Both the position numbers and the translations under genes were made by a program. Below, in pieces: positions 12,966 through 26,640 of a DNA stretch of 64,000 nt. Under the pieces are notes generated by a model. That model saw only the letters and a program-made list of their open reading frames with translations. It searched no databases and was not told where the DNA came from. Numbering within the stretch: position 1 is the first letter of the stretch; every line of letters starts with the position of its first letter. This DNA comes from Owenia fusiformis (taxonomy: Eukaryota; Annelida; Polychaeta; Sabellida; Oweniidae): assembly GCA_903813345.2 (NCBI GenBank), contig CAIIXF020000006.1, positions 17,552,348 to 17,616,347 on the forward strand, in the 5' to 3' direction.

Positions 12966-13006
12966 GTACATGCCCGGGAGTACATGCCCGGGAGTACATG
13001 CCCTAG
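12966..13006 (+). repeat. 14-bp tandem repeat, three copies
   Basis: GTACATGCCCGGGA is repeated nearly three times; the last copy has diverged to GTACATGCCCTAGA. Confidence 0.85.
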
Positions 13007-14930
13007 AGAAGACAACGAGCCCCAATCTGAAATATATCGAAACACGTTTCTGGCAATTAACCATCAAAACAAACATAAAACAAGCTCAATAAAATTGTCC
13101 TTAAACAGTATCATGGTGCCTCAATTGGCTTATTGAATATAATATTTGAACTAAGACTGTTTCAATTTGTATTCTGGAAATGTTTATCAATATATTTGAT
13201 CCATATTTATAGCTTTTTTCTCTGCTAGGTGTCATATAAGATTGCAATAGTACTTCAGTAACTTTCCCCTCGATCATATTTCATGATTAAACCCATAAAT
13301 ACAGGATCTTAAAAAATTCCCATGATATGTTCAAACACTTGTTGAGGTTTTTGTGTTTGGTAAAACCACTAATGTTATTTAAAAATGAGTTATATTAATC
13401 ACCTTTGAGAATGTTAAACTAATCAGACCCGAAGCCAATTGCACCGCAAGATTTGCTCTGGAAGCCTCGGGGCAAGATGATCTTTTGAATTTTACGACAA
13501 TGTCTCATAGGAATTTGACATGTAGCTATGTAAAAAATGTAACATGAAGATAGATGTATGTGTGTACTCCCAGTACAATACCAGAAGTAGCTTTGATCTT
13601 TCCTTGGGCCTTGGTTAGATTTGATTTGTGTTTGGCTTGTCTATGTGTTTGTACTGATTGCTCTGCACTGGGTCGACCATGGACACGTGGAGCATTGACT
13701 TTTATTCAATACCATTTTGACCAGCTTCAGCATTTGTGAATTGTTGGCGGCCGTTTGGTAGGAACATCCGGGAGCACCCTAAAATAGTCAGTCAACAATG
13801 TATTGAGAACGTGCAACAGTTTAATGAACTATAAGGGACATTCAGTACAACTTCTTTTTTAAGCAACTCTTTTGAGAACTTTGTAATTCGATAGACGGGT
13901 GTCTTTATTCCATTGAACAGTCTAATGCCTGGACTAATTTTTTGTGTACCGATTCAATGCCATTTTATCGATACTTTAAAGAGCAATTTAGTTTTGGAAG
14001 TTTGACGCTAATAAGCAATACCAACCCCATCAACAGCGTTGACAATTCCACACAAGCCTGGAAATCAAGGTCGATCCAGGCTGAACATTAGTGCATGGTG
14101 CCACTGCATCGTCATTTGCGTTCGTGTTAAACCCTGCAACGTTTTCCAAATAAGTGTAGGCGAGCACGTGGCTTTGTTTATATTTTTATTTCAGGGTTCA
14201 ATGTCAATCCATGTTACGTAAACAGGAAAGCGTCCTTTCATGATTTATAAAAGACAAATTGAATTGTACTTAGTCACTCATCTCACTTCCCCCGACGCCT
14301 TCTGGCTTCAAAGCGAGCACTCGATGCTCCGTTCCCTTATTGAAAGCTGTAGTAAGACATATCAGTACTGGATCTGTACTCTTTCACCCAGTACTCATTG
14401 CTCGCTGTTTATCATATTGAATCACCACTTGTAAAACAGAAAAACAACCTCGCTTTCGCTAATTTATTCGTGACGTAAAAAGTCGACAACCTATCACTTT
14501 GCTATATTTTAAATGCTCGAAAAGTCCGCGAAAATGCGACCAATCAAGGCATATTATTTTCATAATATTGAATTAGACTGAAAGTACGTAGGTGGAAGGT
14601 TACGCTAACATCATGTTGAATAAATAATTTTGTGAAGGCAAAACAATGTGCCTCACAGGGTTTACATTATGTTTCAGTTACTAGCTTGTCATAAATCCAT
14701 GTTTTATGTATTGTATTGGGTAAATCCTATGTTCAACAACCATGTATTTAGGATTTCTAATCTTGTTGAACATTAAATCATAAGATAGTTACCCAATATT
14801 TGCTCGAAATCGGTATCGTTTGTAAGCGGTTTCAAGGTGAGATCCAGTCGATCTAAGTAGGAAACGTTAATTCTAGGCCAGCTATCGTAGTAATTCGAGG
14901 TCAGGAGTACTCGGTACACTCGGGGTAAAC
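13007..14930. other. Upstream region of the Ets4 gene, no coding exon seen
   Basis: No supported exon. A CCAAT box (ACCAATCA at about 14538) lies ~390 bp before the putative leader ATG at 14931, so the promoter may be within 14.5-14.9 kb. That is an inference. The open frames at 13554-13739 and 14039-14434 match nothing I know. Confidence 0.3.
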
Positions 14931-15043
14931 ATGGATTGTTCCAAGAAAGAAGATGAATCAGACCCTTTTAAAATCATCTACAGGTCTATGGTACATCAGT
15001 TAATATTTGAATACCAGAGAGGAAGTATAGGACCACGTGCTAG
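14931..15043 (+). other. Probable 5' leader exon of Ets4 (3' part) with an upstream ORF
   Basis: An ATG at 14931 opens a coding-looking frame (MDCSKKEDESDPFK...) that ends at a textbook donor, CTAG|GTAAGC, after 15043. The next plausible acceptor, TATATTTCAG, ends at 16034, just before the exon with the main ATG. Joining the two continues the frame for 18 more codons to a TAA at about 16092, which is 32 bp before the main start at 16124. It cannot be an in-frame extension of Ets4, so if transcribed it is a 56-residue upstream ORF. The 5' end of the exon is not defined. Confidence 0.4.
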
Positions 15044-16123
15044 GTAAGCTGACCACTTATTACTTTGTTAATCTTGCGGTTTCACTGTATAATGGCAACC
15101 ATCTTTTTAGAAAATGACCTAGTTAATGATGTAGGTGGAATGACTTAGAATACAATTGCGGTATTAAAGACAATAGCAGCTAGGAACTTCTTGTTTAAAG
15201 ATTCTTTTTGCAGTGATATTGTTGGTTAATTATTGTATAGTGGTAAAGTGGTTAATCTTGACTTTTGAGTGGTTGATATTTTGGTGTGTTAAAACTACAT
15301 GCAATTGAAAACATGCGATGTTTTTGTTTACTCTATATACCTGATATATCTGCAAACACATACTGACATGCTGAAGTAAAGCGATTTTATTTCATTTTCA
15401 GACTGTTCATTTGGAAACATGCATTTTGTATTTATTGTGTGAAATATATTTTGTTATTGTGTAAAATACGAGTATATTGGGTTAGTTTTATTGTGAAAAA
15501 AATTTACAAGCTATAGATGGAGCTGTATTCCTGTACATTTAAAAATGTGTTGATTCTCAATTAGCCTTGAGATGTACACTTGACATTGAGTTCAGGGTTG
15601 TCCGTAGCTTTGTTTTTCTGAAGCTTAATCGGCTTGCGCCAGTTATACAAGGAACTATTTTATTTACATGATTTATTACATTGAAGTTGTTGTTTTTCTC
15701 AACTGCTCCACGTGTAGTCACATTGACCTGTGTATACGAGGGGACTCAATCCGACTCATAGTTTCAAACCCGTTGCCACTTATCCGAATTAGATCACTTA
15801 CTGACCTCTGAACTTATGTTTTTCTAAAATTAACCAACAATAATTGTTTTTTAAGTTTGAAGTTCATGTAAGATAATTTAGGAAGTGAACTTAAATAACA
15901 GCTGATTCAATGGACAAAAACAAACAAAAAATAAACAGAACAATAAACGTATGCATGATACTGATCCACTTAAAAGGTAATTGTGTCAGGCCGACTAATT
16001 GATAAACACCCATGCATTATTGTTTATATTTCAGAATCAATTCAAAAACCAAACGAATCAGACGCAGTATCATAATCAAGGGAATAACATAATAGATATA
16101 CCGAGGTTTATCTGTAACATATA

Positions 16124-19100
16124 ATGACATTGCTAACCGACGCGCTGTTGCTGCAAGGGAATGACGATCAAATGGTAAGCTGACATTACATTCCTTTTCT
16201 CCATTATCATAATTATATCAACCGCAAATTGTAATATAAGGGTAACACCGGTTACAGTTGTTTTGCAATACTCCTAGCATCAATATCATATATCCTAATT
16301 GGGAAATAAATAGCTATGATTTAGTAGAATACATTCAGAGTTAACTGAAGGACTTGTATTTTAGGAAGAAATTTACATATACTTTGGGAAAATAAGTTGG
16401 CTTATTTACAAAAAAATAAAAAAGGATAAGGTCATTTAGAGGTCACGTGGTCACGTGATATGAATAAATTATCATATATTAAAAGAGAAATGAGTAAGAA
16501 GTACAGTGGGTAGATGAGTTACAGTAAGAATATTACTTGGATAAGTCAGTCATCACATTTTATAGGAACACAAACATACATACATCGTACACCATTTAGT
16601 ATAGAACACCACAAGATGGAATGAAATTTTCTGAGAACTTAACGCAATTTACTTATAATCAACTGAGGGTAAGTATTTTTAATTAAATTTGAACATGATA
16701 ACAGGTGTTTGTTATTTTTTAGTTATTTATTTAGTTATTATTAGTTTGATTAAAGCGAGTCAATTTATGCGTACGACCTGATGGGGACACCCGAGAGAGA
16801 AAGTATCGATCAATGCTTCTAATAATATCACCCAGTGTTATGTCGACCTGAAGTAAGCTTACATTTCACATGACGAATTGTTTTTCTCATCAAATTGTAG
16901 TTTTTGTTTTTACAATGTGACTATTGAAATTTCAAGGGTGTTGTTCAAGGCGTTGTGGTAACCCCTAATAGGATTAGGGTCACTCTCTGGTGTTACCCCT
17001 TGTTAGGGGGACAACACCCTTTGGAACACTAACCAGGTCTAGGAGACCTTGACTGTTGTGGTTTATTCTGTGGAAAAGGATAACAATATAACGATTATCT
17101 TTATCCCAAAACATCGGTCAAGACTTCCTTTTATATGGAAGCCGTAACCATGATGACTTCCTTTTCACACGTTTCTTGTTTACAATTAGGTCACGGTATA
17201 TAATTACATATATGTTAAATGCTGGAGACATATAAGATAATTAACATTCAGACATTACTATTATTAAATCTAATGGTCTGGAGAGATAATCTAACATGGA
17301 TCCTTCATTTGCATCGTAGTAAAAAAGGTTATTAAAGAAGTTATTTATCTCCTTATTAACTGTTCTATTATTGAACCATGTATATTACAAATATTTATTT
17401 TAATCAAGATTAAACAAAAATGTAATTACTTATTCCAAACGTCGGCAACCATTGTTGAAAGCTGAGCCAATAATTCAGTATGCAATAAAATGTTTTGGAT
17501 TAGCAAAATAATTCATTATAACTCAGATTAATTCTTAGAAATCTGCTTTAATGTTACGGAGCGTCCAATTAATGGATGACACATATATTCCATTATGTTT
17601 ATGAAATATTACGTTTGTGAAACATCAATTCTGTTTATGGCGTATGAGATATTTCATGATGTGTATATGAGTAGCAATTCATCAAATATAATCAGCACTT
17701 AATAACCTTATATTCAAGCTGACATAGCTGTTGCGTAACATAAAGTAACTGAATACCAACTGTTTATTTGTGAGCTTGTGGTTCTTTCGATATTACAAAG
17801 TGACATCCACGATTTTAAGAATTCAGTGAATCATATATAAATAACAAACAGTATCCCATCATATATTATTGTTGTTATTTTTATTATCATTGTTATTATT
17901 ATTTGTGGGTTATCCAGTACTAGTGAGTTTATCAAAAGATGTGCAATCACGGTGAACATAAACACACTTATGAATGCTGACTCAAATATTGGTTCTATAA
18001 TCTGAAATGGGTCATTCGGTACAAATTTAAGGTTACGTAACTCGAGATTATCTGCTTGTAATAACATCAAGTCACACGAATTTTCCATCAACTTATTGTG
18101 ATGGCGAAAGTTCATAATCCGTAATGGGTAAATGACATTCGCTAAAGACATTACAATAACGGGCGTCCGTGCGACAGTCAGTTTATTTTATTTCGTAATC
18201 TTTCTTCTAATTATAAAGAATCGGTAAAACTAATAAAGGCATTGTTATCTTGTTTAACAATACGGTCACCTTAACCTTCGTGATTAGTGATTACCATCCT
18301 CTCACAACGCTCCTGAAAATAATCTTTCTCATTATTATCTCGTTTGTAATTACTGATAATCACCATTGTTTTCTATTTTTATAATTCTATTGCGATTATT
18401 AGAAACGTAATTTAGCATAGGATGATAAACAGATAAAGGACGTGACACTTCTTATTTATTCATTTTCATAACAGTCGTACATGTTCTGTAAATGAGTCAA
18501 GGTTAAGAAGGTTTCCATGTCCACTAGTTTTGTATCATTACTCTCTTACGTCCCTTATCCACCAAAAACTTTTTAAACATTCCCCTCAATCCACCCACCC
18601 ACTGGGTCGCCCCTCTCACTCTCTCTGTTCATTATCTTCATCAATTTCTATCAGGGTTGCTTAGTTTTTCAAAAGAACAAGGACACTATTGAGTGTATAT
18701 ATGTAGTTTTGCACCCAGTTCGCTACCTTTAAACAGGTTACATGGGATTACATCTGGGTCTCAGTTTACAGCTGATTCGGGGTAGAGAAGTACTTTTGGC
18801 AGTTTACCAGGTCTTGTGATAAGTGCAACCCCCGGGGTTCAACCAGTCCTTTACACTACACGAACTTATCAACAAAACACGGAGTGACCTTACCCTGATA
18901 AACTTTTGGCATCTTTGTTCATGAAAGAAGATAATTTCTTAGTTATTAATTAAAAATGAGTCTGTAATTTGAGGCCATATATTTTTTGTAACACATTCCA
19001 TGAATACTGTTGCATTATTAAGAAATCGTACTATTATTCTGGTGATTATGTCTATTTCCCTATATTAAGAAATCGGTTAGAAGATATATTGAAAAATTGT

Positions 19101-22100
19101 TGTAATTGGATCCATTCATTTTGGATACAACTTCAACAATTTACTAACAAGCCCTCGCCTATTTACCAGTACAACCCCACTGACAATAAGTACCTCAGAT
19201 TAAGCAAGAGTAGATAAAACTCTTTACGTTGGTTCATCGTATCTCTGATGCTTCACGTCACGATTGACGTTTCATTCATAAAATACGTCAAACTTATTAA
19301 AGTTTAACGAATTACACTTACTTAACATTATTGGCCTTATTACAACTATACTTCTGTAATTTTATATCCAACTTCCACTTTTTCAAGTGCGTTTGTGTTA
19401 GTCTGTTTCACAGTATGTCTTAAATCTGTAAACTATTTTACTGGAATGTGGCACACAGAGAAGACTATACAGATTCCACAGAGGTCTACGCAATGATACA
19501 AATTTCTAAAATCAATATTCAATCAAATATTTTTATAACCAAGAAGTTGTCAAATTTCGATCAAAATATTGACATAGTAAATGATTTGGGGCTCCAATAT
19601 TAAATATCAAGAAAATAACTATCACGATTGTGAACTTATTTATGGTTTTTATATACTTGTTTGTGAAACAAAAAAGCAATAAACATTTCAATAAAAACAG
19701 TACAAATTATGATTCGCAGAAAAAGCAGATTATAAATGAAGAGAAAAACAACTATTTTTACCCGTTATGGTTTATTAAAGTGACATCAACATAATGGAAA
19801 TCTACAGTCCAGTCATCCATCAACTTTGCCTTGACAGCTCGCAAATAGGGTTCATAAACAGAATAAAGTAGACAGGTAGATACTAACTAGAAGATTCTAT
19901 GCAGCAGAGTAAACTGATGGAGTAACAATCAAGCCTTGTTCAGTACTTGATTATCGATCCACTGTTTCAATCAAGGCAAACAGCGGTCACCCTGGCTGAA
20001 ATCAATATCTGACTTAGTTTTACACAGAAACAGACAAACAAGTCGCACCTCATTGCATATGTTTGGATTCATCATTATAACGAGACACAAGTAATTAATA
20101 ACTGCCTCGTTTTTTCATTGAACTTTGGGTGTCATCCAGTACTAATAAACTGAAAAACAACTAGATCGGTAAAAATAACTTGATTGATCTTAAAATAACT
20201 ATCATGTAAATATATAGGTCAACAAATCTTCAGGTGTAACTTCCGACCGATTGAAAATTGCATCCGTGTCCTTAAAGTATTGCTTTGTTATCTGAACTTA
20301 GTGGATGTTCCTTGGTTGACCCTTGATACCTGTTTTAATATCTAGCAGTCGTTATGATGATATTATTAACACTAGTCTATTATTAGCAGTAATCAATATA
20401 CATGTTTTTGACATGGTGAAATTAGTATAATGACTATGATCCAGTATTATCAGCTCCATATTTGGGTCGACCTGGCTCGTATAATCGATTTTGTATCATG
20501 ATATTAATATGTTTAAATACTGCGTCATTTTACATTATAACTTCACCTTCTTTGTGACCAAAAGATGGCAGCCTATCCAAAGGGGAGCCAATCGAAAATA
20601 ACAGATCTACTGTGTATTATTAAACACTGAAAGATATGACATGGCCTGCATTTGTATATACATATTCTAATGTCAGTTTTTATATATGTGTACCTGCAGG
20701 TTCCATTCTCAAGCATCGTTGAAGTATTGTCACCTGACCAGATAGCTAAAGTTGCTGAAATGGCAACTACGATGATGGCAGACTTCAAACCCGACCTAAA
20801 TGCTTGTTTACCACCTGCTTCACAGTGTGGTCAGATGAACTCTTCCCAAGGGACAATGTCAATGTCCCCAATCTCACCTGCCAGTACCCTGTCACCAAAT
20901 CCAGATGCTGAAAAATGCTATCTCAATCTAGATAAATGGCAGACAGATTCACAGAATGGATATAACGATATCTCCTTATATGATGATCACTCTAACACAA
21001 GTGGTTATCAAACCGTACCACAGAACCGACCATATGTGCCACAACCGAGAAGTTGCACACCACAAACTCTATGTCCACCCACACTTTGTCAAAAGAGCAT
21101 CAACGGTGCCCTAAATGGCAACATGGATATGAGTGGATTTAAAGCCACAGCTAACCAAGCCACTTTTGGGATAAAGCAGGAAGCTGATACATATGACTGC
21201 CCTGTTGAAGACATTGTGATGGATCAAGTGAGGAGAGACATGCAGTTAGCCTGTACCAGACTCGACATACCAGCTGGTAAGTGATTTATACATTATTGAA
21301 ATGGATTATCTTAGTAATAACTTCAAGGATAAATGTTCATCAAATATTTCCAAGAATAAAAAGGGAGATAAATTCAAATAATGACTCATTTTATGTTCTT
21401 TATAGATCCCTATCAATGGAGTCCGAGCCAAACAAAGGCTTGGTTGGCGTGGAATATTGACCAGTTCCGTCTCCACGCTGTCAACCTGGCTTACTTTGAT
21501 ATGAATGGTACCACACTTTGTATGCTGAGTGAAGATGACTTTAAAGCTAGAGCACCCCTTGGAGGCGAAATGTTATATGCTCAATTAGAGATATGGAGAA
21601 ATGGTAAGAAAGAAACCTAAATGCCTAAAATGATGTTTATAAGCACATACTGTAGTTTTGGTATTTATTATTTGATGATTGATTTTTTGTTATCCATTTT
21701 AACCCATATGCTTCACTCTCGAGTCTCCCATACAGGGTTGTTTGAATTTCTGTCTTCAGGTTTTAAACTGTTTGAGATTACTCCGCCCACAAGTCCATCC
21801 AGTCCACCAAGCACATTCTGCCAGCAATATGGGGAAGTGAGAAACCCCCAGAAGGGCGGTGTACCGTCCCCTTGCCCCTCAACTGAAAGTTCAGATAGTG
21901 CCTACTCGGCAGCCTCTGCCACATCTCCCAGAAATGGCTACATGGAAGCACAAACATCATTCAATAATAGTAAGTATACCATAGTCTATTCAGTTAATTC
22001 ATTGCGCGAAACCATCCAACTACCTTCGTAAGGAGAGGTAGATTTATGGTTTGAGTTCAACAAGAGTCATTTGGCTGGTTACATGCCAAGCCAAATTGTC

Positions 22101-24286
22101 CTTGAATTGTATCACACAGTGTAAGGATGATTCTCCAACAACAAGGCTGAGAGAATGCTGGCTCCAAATGAAGCCATTACAACAGCAGTTCATGCACCAT
22201 TCTTCACTAGCATGATTCTCGAAGATGGCGAAAACAAAAACAAGTTTAGTTATTTGAGTCATCATATTACAAGGTCTTAATGCTATCATCCAATGAACGT
22301 CTTTTGATTGGACAATAATATGTCAAGAAATGTAGTTGTTATGACAAAAAATGAACCCATCTTGTTAAAGCCAGGGGATTACAAGAAACAAGGCAGCTTG
22401 TTCTCATTTAACTTCTGCCCACATTGCGTACAAATGATCTCTAATGGGGTGATGATATCATCCATTGTTGCATTGTGACATGACATTGGTCACCTTGGCT
22501 ACTAACCTAATAGTGTGAAGTCACCATTGTACTAACTAATGATGTCTAGTATTGCATTGGTGCCTTTAGCCTATTACTAATTCCATTCATGTGAGCAATC
22601 TTACAAGTACTTATTTTTTCGCGTCTTGCACTCCTTCATCTACAAGTGATCTAAGTTCTCATAAATAAGATAAAATACAAAAAAATCTGTTTTTAAACCA
22701 GTGGTAAAATTTACATTCTCCAAATTCTTGTATCCATGGGAACAGTTTGACTGGTGGTATTGATCAAATGATTTATATTAAAATGTTAATTGTGGGATGG
22801 GTTCGCGTGTGCAGAAGTAGATACTAGTAAACAGAATATAACAAAGACAAATAACTGCACAGAAGCACTAGAGCACGTGGCTGATCCATTTTACACTAAG
22901 CCTTCATAGGAAACTATGGTCCTGATATGTTGTGTTAAATCTCTTCATCCTGGTTCACATAGAGTTTATGAAAAACAAAGTGTTATGTTAATGAGTGTTA
23001 ACAAGTGCTTTATTTTTGTTGAATTGGAAAAAACAAATCTTATAGAAAAGTTATTTATTCATAATAAGTGGGTTATCATGTTGACACTGTCTATATTAGA
23101 CCAAATCCCCTCAACAGTATTTCGTAATAACTCTAGCATGTTAAGTGGAAATTTATTAACTTGTTTTCTGTTTACTGTAAATACGTTATTGCAACATATA
23201 TATTGAACTACTGTACAATTAACATTAGTTGGAGTGAGGAAGTGGATAGTTGACTCAGACTTGATACACGATCTCAATCACACAACGATGTCAAGTAATG
23301 ACAAGCACTTCCAGGAATTACATACACATCATCATTTGAACAAAATGTTATATTAGCGTTTATTTCTATTGGAATTTAACAAAATTATAATTTAAATTTT
23401 AAAAATATTTTACACTTTTTCATTTTTGGATTTTAATTCCAAGTTAAATTGAGGAATATTTTATAGGATGATTCATTTTGAATACGGTCGGATCATCTGG
23501 GAATAATAACTTAATTTTTCTCATTGTGTGTTTTCAGATATGTTTCAATACGAGCAACAGCAGCAATGCTCCCCCGAGCCAGTACAACATGGCCGCCAGA
23601 ATATCCATCTTTGGCAATTCCTTAAAGAATTATTGCTTCAGCCTCAACACTATGGCAACGCTATCAGATGGGTAGACAGAAGCAAAGGTAATTGCATTTT
23701 CAAAATTCTAACTTAAACTTTATCGTACCATACGTGATATTTTTAAGGTTTATAACTAAAGTTGTAAACTTTGCATGTAGGATTTGCAAGATATAAAGAT
23801 GATTCAAATTTCCCAGGTGTATAGTATTGTAGCAATAGGCTTAGTGTATGTGTGTACTTAGAACCTGTTGATGATTCACAATTCTCTTGATGTGGCAAAG
23901 GCACTTCGGTACTATAATAATACACATTCAGTGAACCCAGAAACGTCAATACACTGATTCAAGTACAAATACTTCTTCTCGATAAACTTAACATATCACA
24001 AAAACCAAAGATCTAAAATGTGCCCAACTAACTCAAATACACACAGCATTGTCTTCTCCACTTGGCTATTGATGTTCAACAACGTTTTATTGTATTTACA
24101 GGTATCTTTAAAATTGAGGATTCCGCACGAGTTGCAAGACTATGGGGCAAGAGAAAAAACCGTCCAGCCATGAATTACGATAAATTAAGCCGTTCCATTC
24201 GACAATACTACAGAAAAGGTATCATTAAGAAGACCGAACAATCCAAGAGACTAGTCTACCAATTCTGCCACCCTTATCTGTTATAG
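16124..24286 (+). CDS. Ets4: Ets4/SPDEF-type ETS transcription factor, six coding exons
   Basis: Nuclear DNA-binding regulator of the PDEF subfamily. Exons: 16124-16174, 20700-21276, 21406-21603, 21760-21969, 23538-23687, 24102-24286. All junctions are GT-AG, phases agree, and the sum is 1371 nt (456 residues plus stop). The start rests on the 17-codon first exon ([11 protein letters not shown]...), whose phase-0 donor ATG|GTAAGC matches the phase-0 acceptor at 20700. Residues 18-190 are low-complexity, rich in Ser, Pro and Gln, with a SUMO consensus IKQE at 175-178. The PNT/SAM domain spans about 190-276 ([16 protein letters not shown], then [20 protein letters not shown]). A Ser/Pro linker follows. 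The ETS domain at 368-455 has [32 protein letters not shown] and the recognition helix SIRQYYRKG. The [11 protein letters not shown] block with C-terminal LVYQFCHP is diagnostic of SPDEF over other ETS proteins. It is longer than human SPDEF (335). Confidence 0.93.
16175..20699 (+). other. Intron 1 of Ets4 (4.5 kb)
   Basis: AT-rich, with no exon I can support. It contains one hairpin (16934-17021). The open frames at 17831-18151 (minus) and 18969-19217 (plus) have no recognised domain. Large first introns often hold enhancers, but none can be identified by eye. Confidence 0.6.
16934..17021. repeat. Small hairpin / MITE-like inverted repeat
   Basis: AAGGGTGTTGT (16934-16944) is matched perfectly by ACAACACCCTT (17011-17021). 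Further inward, TAACCCCTAA faces TTAGGGGG. The length of 88 bp and GC-rich stem stand out from the surrounding AT-rich intron. Confidence 0.65.
21218..21603 (+). other. PNT (pointed/SAM) domain region of Ets4
   Basis: The domain is encoded across a short intron (21277-21405, 129 bp). The sequence before the junction ([16 protein letters not shown]) supplies the first helix and DPYQW opens the next exon. A PNT domain with this intron position is normal for the SPDEF/ESE group and serves protein-protein contacts. Confidence 0.85.
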
Positions 24287-26090
24287 ATCTGCTGAACATT
24301 GATGATCTGAGAAGTCAATAACAACAAAATGTAGCTACGACTCCCGGGTCACGATTGTATTTCTTAATACAACGGGCACTAGAGAGTAAAGACAAACTGT
24401 ACCAATAAATGTATCCTAGATACATTGGATCTCAATGAAAAAGACTTAATATTCATATGAAGTATTTCTAAGATGAGTATCATTAGTGCTCTGCACAGAT
24501 TCAATAAAGACACTAACAATTTGATGATAGTAATCATGAGAATCATACAATCATTATCTAGTATTGATATGAACAACTTGAGAAAGTAAGGTTGTGAGAT
24601 GAGGACATGCACATGAATAGTTTTACTAGGGCATCTCGTACTGTATATAGTGACTATGCTGAAAGTTATAACATGGAAGGGTAAATGTAGCGAGACTTCC
24701 ATTACATATGGGGTAATCAACTTACTATATTATTGTGTGTCTCTAGTGATGTCCATATATATAGCCCCGGGTCAATATGATTGATTAATTTTGTGGGGTG
24801 TATATATGAATGAATGGTGCTGTGATATTGTAGCATTGCAATGGTTGTCATAGTAACACTGTTGTCTTGTGCGGGTAAATTTGGACCGGTGATGGAAAAT
24901 TTGTTTTATCAACTTTTAATTTTAAGCTGAAGAATGAATCAGTGTTGTGAATGATAGTCATATACAATGTAATCAAATACAATTTATTGTACAAAACCAG
25001 ATTTTTAAAAATATTTTACTTGGTTTGAGAATCTTGAGATCATTCCAATGTTCCACTGCTCTCGCCATTTAAAGATAATGTACTAATTTGATTTCAGCCG
25101 CATTTTAATAAACCGTGTACATATGTAAATACTATTACTATTATTAAATCTATGTACATTTTATGTATAGTATATATATACAATATATAAGTAAAGAAAC
25201 TTAAGGTGCCATATGACTATATATATATTTGCTTTAACTGCGATGTAAAAAACTAACTACAATTAAGTCTTCATAAACAAGCTAGTGTGCCAAACTAATA
25301 CTCAGTAAACACACAGGATTATAGCAATTAAGAATTCACTGAGTCGTTGATAATGTAAAATAAAAGAGTAATCACAAAGTACAACATCCTAAAAAGTGCT
25401 ACTAGTAGCATTCACATATTGATTTTATCCTTTTAAAATCAATGTTATAAGAGTGCTGTACTTGATTTTCATTACTGTAAAAGACAAAAATTTATATTCC
25501 TACAAGGTGAAAATTATTAGATTACAGCATTTTCCCGTTGCCAATACAGAATTAGAACTATACATTATACCTCAAAAGTCAAGATGTTTGTGTTTTAAAC
25601 CTTTGTTTTGCCAGTACACATCAGCACACTCAGAACTTATTGCTTATTTGTGTCATGTCAATAACTTGCTTTTCTTGGATTTACACCTATCATCTATGTG
25701 TCCAGATATTTTGAGACGTTTCCATGTCAACGTGAAACAGCACTTTCAATTGCGATTTTCTAATTGAATATGTGAGGTGCGCCTTTTGATACGATGCAAC
25801 TGTGTATATGGCTTACAAAATTTTGGTCATCTTGAACCGATTGTTGAGGATTATACCTAATGTTACTACTTCATTTATGTAGCTATCGCCTAGTTTACTA
25901 TGACATTATATTAAGTTGTAAATGTACTCCTTACAATGGTTATAATAACCATACATTCAGCTTGCTTGATGATGTAAAGCCCATGCTTCCTGGTATGTAG
26001 CATTATACTGAAAACATTTTGTACAATTTATATCAAATCAATATTGTATATGGATATATTAATAAAATAAGATGAAAAATTCAAAAATTA
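24287..26090 (+). other. 3' UTR of Ets4
   Basis: From the TAG at 24284-24286 to a poly(A) signal near 26061. It has three Pumilio-type UGUAnAUA sites: TGTATATA at 24642 and 24799, and TGTAAATA at 25124. An earlier AATAAA at 25107-25112 could give a shorter transcript that would leave the third site close to or beyond its end. The 104-codon frame at 25453-25767 lies inside the UTR and is probably incidental. Confidence 0.55.
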
Positions 26091-26127
26091 AACATGGCTG
26101 TCTGTCTATTTGTGTTTTGTGTTCATT
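26061..26127 (+). terminator. Ets4 distal polyadenylation signal
   Basis: AATAAA at 26061-26066 is followed 32 bp later by a GU-rich tract (CTGTCTGTCTATTTGTG and on to about 26127). This is the standard hexamer plus downstream element, with cleavage expected between them. Confidence 0.65.
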
Positions 26128-26169
26128 AGGTAAAACTAAAACAATCCACGTAGTACCAACTAAAAAGCA

Positions 26170-26640
26170 GACCCAATGTCCTGTTTAAGAACCCCTATTC
26201 TTACTATTGAAAATGGATTCTAGTATTACTACCAATCATGAATCTACTTTGTTGAGACTCGATCAATAAGTACATTCATGTGGGATAGTACTGCTAGAAT
26301 CCATTCTTACTATTGAAAATCTATTATTCTGTTTATATTCTGTTCCAAACCATTGTGATGATGTCATAATAGCAAAACCTATGCCACGTAACGCCAGTAC
26401 ATGTAAATCACTAAAGTAACACCTAATTATGTTTTCCTGAAAATTTCACATTAATTAGACGAAAACTTATTGAGATATTCAACATTTAGTTTTTCTATCA
26501 TTTTTTACCTTTTTCTCTTAAATTGCTAAAACAATGCGGTTATGGGCAATACCTTGCTAAAAGCAATGTGGGAGGCAAAGGGTTACAGGACATTAAGTTT
26601 AACTAAGGCCCTTTTGAAATTTTTGGTCAGCTCTAATGGC
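26170..26640. repeat. Dispersed repeat copy A (AATGTCCTGTTTAAG family)
   Basis: 26175-26230 is the reverse complement of about 34475-34530 (TAGGGGTTCTTA, TTAAACAGGACATTA, CTAGAATCCATT). 26590-26632 matches the continuation of that copy in direct orientation (AGGACATTAA...CTAAGGCC...TTTTGAAATTT). Copy A therefore has both ends in inverted order, which suggests a TIR-type element. Superfamily unknown. Confidence 0.55.

Noticed and set aside
17831-18151. 106-codon minus frame in Ets4 intron 1
   Set aside because: No domain, no splice-compatible neighbours, and composition like the surrounding AT-rich intron.
20652-20699. ATG at 20652 as the Ets4 start
   Set aside because: The codons before 20700 encode a run of hydrophobic and Tyr residues ending at a clear CTGCAG acceptor. 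The separate 51-nt first exon at 16124-16174 fits in phase and is a better start.
25453-25767. 104-codon frame downstream of Ets4
   Set aside because: Lies inside the 3' UTR before the distal poly(A) signal, with no recognised domain.
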